From Prevotella sp. (GTDB lineage Bacteria; Bacteroidota; Bacteroidia; Bacteroidales; Bacteroidaceae), in NCBI GenBank assembly GCA_017458125.1, contig JAFTGB010000053.1, forward strand, positions 1 to 41,453: a stretch of DNA of 41,453 bases, read 5' to 3'. A program made the translations under genes and the position numbers. The notes beneath the pieces were generated by a model. That model was given only the letters and a program-made list of their open reading frames with translations. It was not told where the DNA came from and searched no databases. Every line of letters begins with the position of its first letter. Position 1 is the stretch's first letter. Positions 7,516-13,663 of the stretch are shown here, in pieces.

Positions 7516-7893
7516 TCACTCATGATGGTGGTGATGACCTCCGCAACCGTCGTGATGGCAACTGCCGTCACCGTATTCAATGGTGTCATCGAGATACATG
7601 GCCAGCACTTGTTCTACTGGCAGGGCTGGTGCTCCGGCATGGACTTCGATACCCAGTTGGGCGAGCATCTGTACTGCTCCCTGACCTAATCCTCCGCAAA
7701 GTACATCCGTACAACCCTCGGCAGCGAGGAAGCGGGGCATGGCTCCATGCTCATGCTCTGGCGACTGCTTGATGACGGACTCCTTGATTTGTCCGTCCTC
7801 GACGGTTACGATCGTTACTTGTGGAGCCTTGCCGAAATGCGGCCACAACATTCCCTCGTTGGTTGGAATGGCGATTTTCTGATTCTGTTTCAT
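7516..7893 (-). CDS. NifX/NifB-type dinitrogenase iron-molybdenum cofactor-binding family protein
   Basis: A 125-residue protein of the NifX/NafY/VnfX fold (Pfam Nitro_FeMo-Co). It opens KIAIPTNEGMLWPHFGKAP and has the family segments GCTDVLCGGLGQGAVQML and LGIEVHAGA. Stand-alone members in non-nitrogen-fixing anaerobes are thought to bind or carry metal-sulfur clusters. The tail GDGSCHHDGCGGHHHHHE (about 108-125) has two Cys and seven His and is a likely metal-binding appendage. It is 4 nt downstream of the C_GCAxxG_C_C gene. No nitrogenase genes are present, so it is not evidence of nitrogen fixation. Confidence 0.88.
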   Translation of the reverse strand: MKQNQKIAIPTNEGMLWPHFGKAPQVTIVTVEDGQIKESVIKQSPEHEHGAMPRFLAAEGCTDVLCGGLGQGAVQMLAQLGIEVHAGAPALPVEQVLAMYLDDTIEYGDGSCHHDGCGGHHHHHE

Positions 7894-7897
7894 CGCT

Positions 7898-8299
7898 CTA
7901 TTTATTTTGATTCAACTGATCTAATTCTTCTTCCAAAAATTCTGCTGCATCGGCTACGCAGTCAGGACATGCTCGTAAGACGACTTTTGTACCCACGCCC
8001 TTTAGCAATTTGCACTGGGTAGCACCATTGCGCTCTTGAAACTTGGTCATAATTTGGCGCATCTGCTTCATCGACTTCACCTTGTCCTTGTTAGCCAGTC
8101 CCAATACAAGACCTGCACCAACAAGTGCGCCACACGTACCTTCCATGTTGCCCATGCCGCCGCCAAAGGCTCCGGCAATGTTCATGGCTTCTTCTTCACT
8201 GATACCTGCTATGTCAGCGTATGTGTGCAGAACGGCTTGCGCACAGTTATGACTATTGCATCGTTTCTTCTCCGCTGCTATATCCTTTCTCGTTACCAT
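7898..8299 (-). CDS. C_GCAxxG_C_C family redox protein
   Basis: A 133-residue cysteine-rich protein of the C_GCAxxG_C_C family. The family cysteines are visible as NCAQAV (Cys19), GTCGALVGAG (Cys56), Cys96 and a CPDC pair (111-114). Such proteins are common in strict anaerobes, often beside flavoproteins or thioredoxin-like genes, and are presumed to be redox-active or metal-binding, but no activity is established. It heads the NifX-MBL-radical SAM-FMN reductase series on the minus strand with spacings of 4, 12 and 2 nt. Confidence 0.85.
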   Translation of the reverse strand: MVTRKDIAAEKKRCNSHNCAQAVLHTYADIAGISEEEAMNIAGAFGGGMGNMEGTCGALVGAGLVLGLANKDKVKSMKQMRQIMTKFQERNGATQCKLLKGVGTKVVLRACPDCVADAAEFLEEELDQLNQNK

Positions 8300-8350
8300 T
8301 TTTGCAATATATTCTTAGTGTCGTTCGACATGATTTTATCAATAACGGAT

Positions 8351-8719
8351 TCACTTGGCTGTTATATATCCTAATGCCACTGCTATAATTCCCAATGCCA
8401 CGTTCCCTAATGTATATAACGTGAAAAGCATGTAATTATTGGTTTGTAGCATCGCCAGTCCCTCTTTTGAGAATGTGGAGAAGGTGGTGAAACCGCCACA
8501 GAAACCGACCATGAGTAGCAGGGAGAACACCGGGGAAAGGTTCTGGAAACGACTTGTCAGGCCCCATAGGATGCCTATCAACAGGCAACCAACAATGTTT
8601 ACTGCAAATGTCCCCCACGGGAAACCACCATACGTCTGCCCTATGAGAAGTGATATAAGATAGCGGCAGATGCCGCCTATACCACTACCTATTCCGACTA
8701 ATACAATATCCTTTATCAT
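8351..8719 (-). CDS. crcB: Fluoride channel CrcB/FluC
   Basis: Small inner-membrane protein of 122 residues with four hydrophobic segments that works as a dual-topology dimer exporting F-. Hallmarks are GSGIGGICRY (11-20), GTFAVNIVGC with the conserved Asn41 (36-45) and GFCGGFTTFSTF (72-83), which carries the Phe-box and the Na+-site region. I chose ATG 8719; the frame continues 16 codons upstream without family-like sequence. It lies 57 nt after the DUF389 gene on the same strand. I saw no fluoride riboswitch motif upstream. Confidence 0.92.
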   Translation of the reverse strand: MIKDIVLVGIGSGIGGICRYLISLLIGQTYGGFPWGTFAVNIVGCLLIGILWGLTSRFQNLSPVFSLLLMVGFCGGFTTFSTFSKEGLAMLQTNNYMLFTLYTLGNVALGIIAVALGYITAK

Positions 8720-8776
8720 TTGCGTACTTACGATTATTTCCTGTTCGTTAGATATGGAATCTATCAATCCATACTC

Positions 8777-10126
8777 TTAATCCTTGTTGACAATAACCAG
8801 GCTGTCGGCTTTGATGCGCTTCTGTAGCCAGTCGTTCAGCTTCTGTGCATCTACTTTTGAGAGTTTGCTGCCTTCTGAACACCGGATGATGGCTGCCACG
8901 TAGGAGCAGGTGGCGGCAGAGTCACGGCTGAACTCTTTCACGTGCGAGAGGCTGAAATGACTGACCTGAGGGAAGAGCGTGGCCATCTCTGGACGGAGGT
9001 CGGCGGCGAGCTGGTCTATCCTCGTATATCGGGAAAGTTGCTCGCTGAGCAGTGCGTTTTCGGCAGAGAGGCCTGCCTGCTGTCGGCGTTCCTGTTCGTA
9101 GCTGGTGTTGAGATGGCTTAGCTGTTCGTTGAGCGTCAGCAGGCTGTCGCTCTGCGTTCCCTGAATGATACGCAACCGGTAGCCCTCCAAGCCGTACCCG
9201 GCCATGTGGCGTTCTGCCTCCAAGCGCTTCGCTTCGGTAATCTCACGCCCCACAGCCACAATGCGCAGTTTCAGACTGTCATTGTCGATGTTGTCAGAGA
9301 TAATCTGTGTGCCGCGCTGGCTCAGTTCCGCCTTGATGAAGTGCCTCACGTTGCTGTCGAAGACATGCTGCTGCACGATGCGAACGGTCATATAGGCAGC
9401 AGGCAGCATGGTCAGCACGATGATTATCATCAGGTAGCGGTGAGCCTTCCGTGCCTTTTCGGGCGACAGGAACTCACGGCGGTGAAAGTGCATCAGCCGC
9501 ACGCCACAATATGTCGCCAAGGCAATGAATACGGTGTTGATGAAGAATAGGTAGAAGGCTCCGAGGAAATACATCAGGTGCCCTGTAGCCAGTCCGAACC
9601 CTGCCGTGCAGAGCGGAGGCATCAGGGCGGTGGCAATGGCTACGCCGGGGATGACATTGCCCTTGCCTCGTGTGCAGAGGGCGATGATGCCCGCCGCACC
9701 GCCACAGAAGGCGATGAGCACGTCGTAGAGGGTGGGCGACGTGCGGGCCAGCAGTTCCGACTGTGCCTCGCCAAGCGGGGTAATCAGGAAATAGACCGTG
9801 GCTGTCAGTACGCTGATCAGTGTAGCAACACCGAAATTCTTTGCCGCCCGTCTGAGCAGGTCGAGGTCGTTGGTACCCACAGCCAGTCCCATGCCGATGA
9901 TGGGTCCCATCAGCGGTGAGATAAGCATGGCACCGATGATGACTGCCGTGGAATTGACGTTAAGACCCAATGAGGCGATGAATATAGCGAAAATGAGCAC
10001 CCAAAGCTGGGCACCGCGAAAACTTACTCCGCTGCTTATCTGCTCGACAATCTCGCGCTCGTCTTCCTTGTCATGCATCAGGTTAAAGTAGTAACCTGTC
10101 CGTTTTGTCAATTCTGCTATCGTCAT
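8777..10126 (-). CDS. DUF389 (TIGR00341-like) integral membrane protein
   Basis: A 449-residue protein. Residues about 35-260 hold the DUF389 core: several transmembrane segments with the signature NSTAVIIGAMLISPLMGPIIGMG and GVAIATALMPPLCTAGFGLATG. Residues about 260-449 form a soluble C-terminal extension with a probable coiled coil (LNEQLSHLNTSYEQERRQQ). DUF389 proteins are membrane proteins of unknown transport role. In this window it precedes crcB, so the pair may handle ions, but this is inference. No clear promoter was found upstream. Confidence 0.85.
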   Translation of the reverse strand: MTIAELTKRTGYYFNLMHDKEDEREIVEQISSGVSFRGAQLWVLIFAIFIASLGLNVNSTAVIIGAMLISPLMGPIIGMGLAVGTNDLDLLRRAAKNFGVATLISVLTATVYFLITPLGEAQSELLARTSPTLYDVLIAFCGGAAGIIALCTRGKGNVIPGVAIATALMPPLCTAGFGLATGHLMYFLGAFYLFFINTVFIALATYCGVRLMHFHRREFLSPEKARKAHRYLMIIIVLTMLPAAYMTVRIVQQHVFDSNVRHFIKAELSQRGTQIISDNIDNDSLKLRIVAVGREITEAKRLEAERHMAGYGLEGYRLRIIQGTQSDSLLTLNEQLSHLNTSYEQERRQQAGLSAENALLSEQLSRYTRIDQLAADLRPEMATLFPQVSHFSLSHVKEFSRDSAATCSYVAAIIRCSEGSKLSKVDAQKLNDWLQKRIKADSLVIVNKD

Positions 10127-10179
10127 TTCTTTTAATGATTTTTATCAATCATTATTTATTTGCTGGAAATTATTCTGTC

Positions 10180-10497
10180 TTATATGACAACCGCTGTTCC
10201 ACTGGTGGCTACCATCAACATAGAATTAGTCTCGCCTATGGTCTCGTAGTCGATGTCAATGCCCACGATGGCGTTGGCTCCTATAGCCTGTGCACGCTCC
10301 ATCATCTCCTTCATCGAAGTGTCCTTAGCCTCGCGCAGCACCTTTTCGTAACTGCTGGAGCGTCCGCCTACGATGTCGCGGATGCCTGCGAAGAAGTCCT
10401 TTACGAAGTTTGCTCCGATAATCGTTTCGCCTGTCACCACACCCTTGTACTCGCGGATAGTGTGACCCTCAATCTGTTGTGTAGTTGTAAGTATCAT
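10180..10497 (-). CDS. YbjQ/UPF0145 family protein
   Basis: A 105-residue protein of the YbjQ (UPF0145, putative heavy-metal-binding) family. Its sequence follows the family from end to end: [40 protein letters not shown]-like segment at 68-84 and a C-terminal hydrophobic strand. These proteins are thought to form a pentameric ring; the metal-binding claim comes from the family name, not from residues visible here. It lies 50 nt downstream of the TIGR04076 gene on the same strand. Confidence 0.85.
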   Translation of the reverse strand: MILTTTQQIEGHTIREYKGVVTGETIIGANFVKDFFAGIRDIVGGRSSSYEKVLREAKDTSMKEMMERAQAIGANAIVGIDIDYETIGETNSMLMVATSGTAVVI

Positions 10498-10547
10498 AAC
10501 TGCTTGTCTTTTATTGTTTATGAATAATCGTTGTTTACTGATAGATG

Positions 10548-10850
10548 CTAATCATCGATTGCCTCAATATAGAAACTGAAGGGACGGAAACCGTCGTTGC
10601 AACTAATCATTGCGCTCATCGGGTTCTTCATCCAGCCGTCGTAGAAGTTGCCCTCGCCTCTGGCCAATGACTCCACGAACTCCCGCATGGAGTACCATGC
10701 TGCAGAACACATACCCTCGGGCTGCCTGCCGTCAACGGAGATCCATTGCTGGCCCTCCGTGACGTCGCAAGTATGCTCGATAGGGTTCTCGTACTTTGCC
10801 ATCAGGTCGGGATATTCCGTCTGGCGGATGGCGGTGATGCGGACCTTCAT
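10548..10850 (-). CDS. TIGR04076 family protein
   Basis: A 100-residue cytosolic protein matching the TIGR04076 type: [20 protein letters not shown], then a Cys-containing segment ([11 protein letters not shown]), [12 protein letters not shown] and a C-terminal [15 protein letters not shown]. The three cysteines (in TCDV, MCSA and SCNDG) are family-like and suggest redox or metal chemistry, but no function is known. Its ATG (10848-10850) directly abuts the stop of the flavodoxin-fold gene at 10851, so the two are translationally linked. Confidence 0.8.
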   Translation of the reverse strand: MKVRITAIRQTEYPDLMAKYENPIEHTCDVTEGQQWISVDGRQPEGMCSAAWYSMREFVESLARGEGNFYDGWMKNPMSAMISCNDGFRPFSFYIEAIDD

Positions 10851-11366
10851 TTACAGATTGTTGACAATAGCCTGTATCTTAGCCTTGGTCTCGTCGGTCT
10901 TCTGCTCGTCAATCTTTGCCGTGACGATGCCAGAGTCCTCAGCGTGCCAGTAGTTGCGGATGTCGTGGTACTCAGCCGTTGCGCCGGAATAAACACCAGG
11001 CGAATAAGAGGACATCAGCAGGGCCATCTTCTTCACCTTGGTGGGAGCATTGACGCAGTACATGCGCTGGATGGGAGCCTGAATCTGTGCGCAGAGCGTG
11101 AAGTAATAGATAGGTGCAGCCAGTACCAGCACCTCGGCCTCGGCCATCAGCGGGTACAGCTCCTGCATGTCGTCCTTCTGGATGCAGGCGCCATTGCCCT
11201 TGTTGTGACAATACTCGCAAGCCAGACAGCCTGCAATCTTCTTGCGCGACACGTTGACCAGCGTCACCTTGTGACCTGCTGCCTCGGCAGCGTTCTTGTA
11301 CTCTTCCGCCATCCAAGCGGTGTTTCCGTTGGCTCTCGGAGAAGCCTGTAAAATCAGAATGTTCAT
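10851..11366 (-). CDS. Flavodoxin-fold NAD(P)H-dependent FMN reductase
   Basis: A 171-residue flavoprotein. The FMN loop is LQASPRANGNTAWMA at 6-20, the second FMN contact is APIYY (about 84-88), and Cys47, Cys50, Cys53 and Cys61 form a C-x2-C-x2-C-x7-C set. It is a shorter relative of the protein at 5523-6191, so the island encodes two related iron-sulfur-flavoprotein-like reductases. It is the first gene of a minus-strand unit with TIGR04076 and probably YbjQ, transcribed from the divergent promoter region at 11413-11450. Confidence 0.87.
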   Translation of the reverse strand: MNILILQASPRANGNTAWMAEEYKNAAEAAGHKVTLVNVSRKKIAGCLACEYCHNKGNGACIQKDDMQELYPLMAEAEVLVLAAPIYYFTLCAQIQAPIQRMYCVNAPTKVKKMALLMSSYSPGVYSGATAEYHDIRNYWHAEDSGIVTAKIDEQKTDETKAKIQAIVNNL

Positions 11367-11411
11367 AATCGTATTTGTTTAGTAATCTTCTAAAAGTGCT
11401 TAAATGTATCT

Positions 11412-11451
11412 GCAAAATTAGCGATAATCGCTGAATTATGGCTAATTTTGC
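11412..11451. promoter_or_regulatory. Divergent promoters around a 13-bp palindrome
   Basis: A minus-strand -7 box TAATTTTG (11413-11420) drives the FMN reductase and a plus-strand TAATTTTG (11443-11450) drives the hydrolase. They are the arms of an 11-bp inverted repeat GCAAAATTAGC/GCTAATTTTGC. Between them lies the palindrome AGCGATAATCGCT (11420-11432), a candidate operator. Neither promoter has a clear -33 TTTG. Confidence 0.6.
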
Positions 11452-11471
11452 ACCGATTATTAGGAAAGTTT

Positions 11472-12158
11472 ATGAAGAAGGTTCCGATTAAGCGAGGGCA
11501 GAGTGATGCTTGCATCGACTCTGCTGAGCGGGAGGAAGCTCGACCGAAGGTCAAGATACTGTTCCTGCACGGATTCTTTGCCAGCGGACAGTGCCAGCCA
11601 GCGTTGGCACTGAGGGAGGCTTTTGAGGGAAGTGCTGAGGTCATTTCGCCAGACCTGACTACGCATCCGAAGGAAGCTTTGGCACTGATTCGTGATGTTA
11701 TTGACCGCGAACGGCCTGATGTATTGGTGGGCAATAGCTGTGGTTCGTTCTATGCGCAGATGGTAGCTCCAGTTGTCGGGATTCCTGCCTTATTGGGCAA
11801 TCCGCATTTCCGCATGACGGACTTTCTGAGCGCGCGGATTGGACGGCACGAATATAAGTCGAAGCGGTCTGATGGCAGGCAGGAGTTCATAATCGACGAG
11901 CCGCTGATTGCCGAGTTTGCCGAGATGGAGGCTCACCAGTTCGACTGCTGCAACCCTTATTATAAAGATAAGGTATGGGGAATCTTCGGTGAACAGGACA
12001 CATTGGCGAGGTTTGAGCCGTTGTTTCTGGAGCACTACAACCGCTCATTCCATTTCCCCGGTGCCCATACTCCGACGACAGAAGAGGTGAAGACGTGGTA
12101 TGTGCCATTGGTAGAGAATCTGATGATGGAGTACCCTATAAATAAAGGTAAGGACTGA
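11472..12158 (+). CDS. YqiA-like alpha/beta hydrolase
   Basis: A 228-residue alpha/beta hydrolase of the YqiA/YcfP esterase type. The oxyanion region is LFLHGFFASG (30-39), the nucleophile elbow is GNSCG (Ser89), and the likely acid and base are the Asp in FGEQDTLARF and the His in FPGAHTPT near the C-terminus. ATG 11472 was chosen because AGGAAAG precedes it by a few bases; an upstream TTG frame start at 11448 would lie inside the promoter box. It is the only intact plus-strand gene of the island and shares a divergent promoter region with the FMN reductase. The substrate is unknown. Confidence 0.85.
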   Translation: MKKVPIKRGQSDACIDSAEREEARPKVKILFLHGFFASGQCQPALALREAFEGSAEVISPDLTTHPKEALALIRDVIDRERPDVLVGNSCGSFYAQMVAPVVGIPALLGNPHFRMTDFLSARIGRHEYKSKRSDGRQEFIIDEPLIAEFAEMEAHQFDCCNPYYKDKVWGIFGEQDTLARFEPLFLEHYNRSFHFPGAHTPTTEEVKTWYVPLVENLMMEYPINKGKD

Positions 12159-12161
12159 CGC

Positions 12162-12260
12162 ATGAAACAGATTGAGATTGTAGGAAGACAGGTCTGGGTA
12201 CACCAGTGGAGTGGCTATCAGACGGAAATCTGCAAAAAGTTTGGAAGATACGCAAAATAA
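12162..12260 (+). CDS. Possible 32-residue small ORF
   Basis: ATG 12162 starts 3 nt after the hydrolase stop and encodes MKQIEIVGRQVWVHQWSGYQ and 12 more residues, ending at the stop 12258-12260. No relative is recognised. It could be a small protein of the same transcript, the start of a truncated gene at the island edge, or chance. Confidence 0.25.
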   Translation: MKQIEIVGRQVWVHQWSGYQTEICKKFGRYAK

Positions 12261-12269
12261 TGCGTATCT
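12246..12269. other. 8-bp inverted repeat after the small ORF
   Basis: AGATACGC and GCGTATCT form a perfect 8-bp stem with an 8-nt loop. It has no T-run on either side, so it is not a standard intrinsic terminator, but it is the only hairpin after the plus-strand hydrolase transcript. Confidence 0.4.
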
Positions 12270-12337
12270 CCACAGTGTCAAAACAGCAATGCTCTGACGA
12301 AAAAACATGTAAAAACCTTCTGGCTGTTTTTTGCGAC

Positions 12338-12374
12338 AAAAAATCCCGTCCACCTTTCTTGCGGTGAACGGGAT
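12338..12374 (-). terminator. Terminator of the gyrA-linked TPR gene
   Basis: ATCCCGT (12343-12349) pairs with ACGGGAT (12368-12374), extended by CACC/GGTG, and on the minus strand is followed by TTTTTT. It lies 20 nt after the stop at 12394. Its diverged twin is at 5031-5065. Confidence 0.85.
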
Positions 12375-12383
12375 GCTGTTTTC

Positions 12384-12425
12384 CTGACCTTTTTTACTTC
12401 ATGTCGGCTTCAGCAGCCTTGGTCT
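12384..12425 (-). repeat. Right 42-bp direct repeat, functional 3' end of the TPR gene (attR candidate)
   Basis: Identical to 5075-5116 and in the same orientation. It covers the last ten codons and the stop of the TPR gene and the start of its 3' untranslated region. Confidence 0.8.
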
Positions 12426-13614
12426 TGGGGTCGTCGGCACCGTAGCGGCCGTAGTAGGCCTGATAGCGGTTGTAACCCCAGTTAGCCTGCGCCTTGGTGG
12501 GGTCGAGCTCCTTAGCCTTGTCGAAGGCGGCGATGGCCTCGTCGTAATACTTCTGACCCTGTGCATTGTCGGTAGCGTTGGCACCGAGCACGCTGAGGCA
12601 GGCACCTAAGTACGTCCACACGATAGCGTTGTCGGGTTTGGCCTCGCTGGCCTTGCGCAGCCATTTGGCACCCTCCTCGGCATTGTTGTCGTTGACAGCC
12701 ATCAGACCCTTGTTGGCCAGTGCGGTGAACGAGTTGGGATACTTAGCCAGATGGTTGTCCAGCAGGGCGGTCTGGGCAGCCTTGTCCTTCAGACCCTCGT
12801 ACATGGAGTTCAGACCGTCGAGCACGACGTCGTTCTCAGGCTCCTGCTCGTACATCTGCTTCAGCTGGTTGATGTAGCCTAACGAGTCCTCCTTGGTCTT
12901 CAGCATCGAACGCATGGCGTAGAGCTGGAAGTTGATGGCGTCGGCCTTCTGCTGCGGGTCGCGCTTGGCCACCTCGAAATACTTGTTGGCGCGCTCCACC
13001 TGCTGAGCCTGGAAAGCATAGCGTCCGGCAAAGAAAGCCACCTGTCCGATGTACTCCTTCTCGGCATTCTTGTCCATGGCGGCGAAGAAGGGGTTCTCGG
13101 CAGCGTCGACGAAGGTGCCCCAGTATTTCAGCACACCGGCGTCGTGCCCCTTCTGGGCTTCGGCCTGTCCGATGTTGACCAGGTTGGGACGCACGGCCCA
13201 GATGCGCTGGGCATTCTTCTCGTTGTACTTAGGATTAATCTTACCCTTGGCATTGGGCAGCTGGTCGTACTTGTCGCACTCCAAAGCAGCGGCAATAGCG
13301 TTGCAGATGCCGTCGGCAAGCGACAGGGTGTCGTAGGGTTTAGCCTTGTCGGGCGTACCCATCTGAACGGCGAGCTGATTCTCGGCGATGGTACCCGTCT
13401 CCTTCTGCACCTGATCCATGGCCAGGTCGACGAGTTTGTTGTAGGCCTTGGCCTTCTCGGCATTGTCGGCCATCTGTTCCAGGTTAGCCTTCAGCAGCTG
13501 TTCTGCCTCGGCATAGCTTTTAGACTTCATCACGGCCTTCAGGGCGTCACTGTCACCGGCAAAGGCCGTAGCTCCTGCTGCGAGCATCATTGCCATCATC
13601 ACTAATTTTTTCAT
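12394..13614 (-). CDS. Exported tetratricopeptide repeat protein downstream of gyrA
   Basis: A 406-residue protein with a signal peptide (MKKLVMMAMMLAAGATAFAG) and TPR units, clearest in the C-terminal half (ALANKGLMAVNDNNAEEGAKW, IVWTYLGACL with DEAIAAFDKAKELDP). It is probably periplasmic and acts as a protein-interaction scaffold; the role is unknown. It lies about 49 nt after gyrA on the same strand, an arrangement I associate with other Bacteroidales, so the two are likely co-transcribed. Its last codons form one of the two direct repeats that bound the putative island, so integration would have restored the reading frame. Confidence 0.85.
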   Translation of the reverse strand: MKKLVMMAMMLAAGATAFAGDSDALKAVMKSKSYAEAEQLLKANLEQMADNAEKAKAYNKLVDLAMDQVQKETGTIAENQLAVQMGTPDKAKPYDTLSLADGICNAIAAALECDKYDQLPNAKGKINPKYNEKNAQRIWAVRPNLVNIGQAEAQKGHDAGVLKYWGTFVDAAENPFFAAMDKNAEKEYIGQVAFFAGRYAFQAQQVERANKYFEVAKRDPQQKADAINFQLYAMRSMLKTKEDSLGYINQLKQMYEQEPENDVVLDGLNSMYEGLKDKAAQTALLDNHLAKYPNSFTALANKGLMAVNDNNAEEGAKWLRKASEAKPDNAIVWTYLGACLSVLGANATDNAQGQKYYDEAIAAFDKAKELDPTKAQANWGYNRYQAYYGRYGADDPKTKAAEADMK

Positions 13615-13663
13615 AAGTCTTTTCTATTGGTTAAACATTTACTATTTAGTTGTTCTCTTTCTG

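Larger units (their letters stand above)
5075..12425. mobile_element. Putative decayed integrative island
   Basis: The region is bounded by two identical 42-bp direct repeats (5075-5116 and 12384-12425) that contain the last codons and stop of the TPR gene at 12394-13614. An integrase remnant starts within or immediately next to the left repeat. This is the layout expected when a tyrosine-recombinase element inserts into the 3' end of a gene and restores that end. The cargo is mostly minus-strand redox and metal-related genes. No mobilisation gene remains. Duplication by ordinary recombination is the alternative. Confidence 0.5.

Noticed and set aside
7516-7893. Evidence of nitrogen fixation
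   Set aside because: NifX-like domains are common in non-fixing anaerobes and no nitrogenase genes are present.
8720-8790. Fluoride riboswitch before crcB
   Set aside because: The space is only 57 nt and lacks the conserved pseudoknot motif; crcB appears to be co-transcribed with the DUF389 gene.
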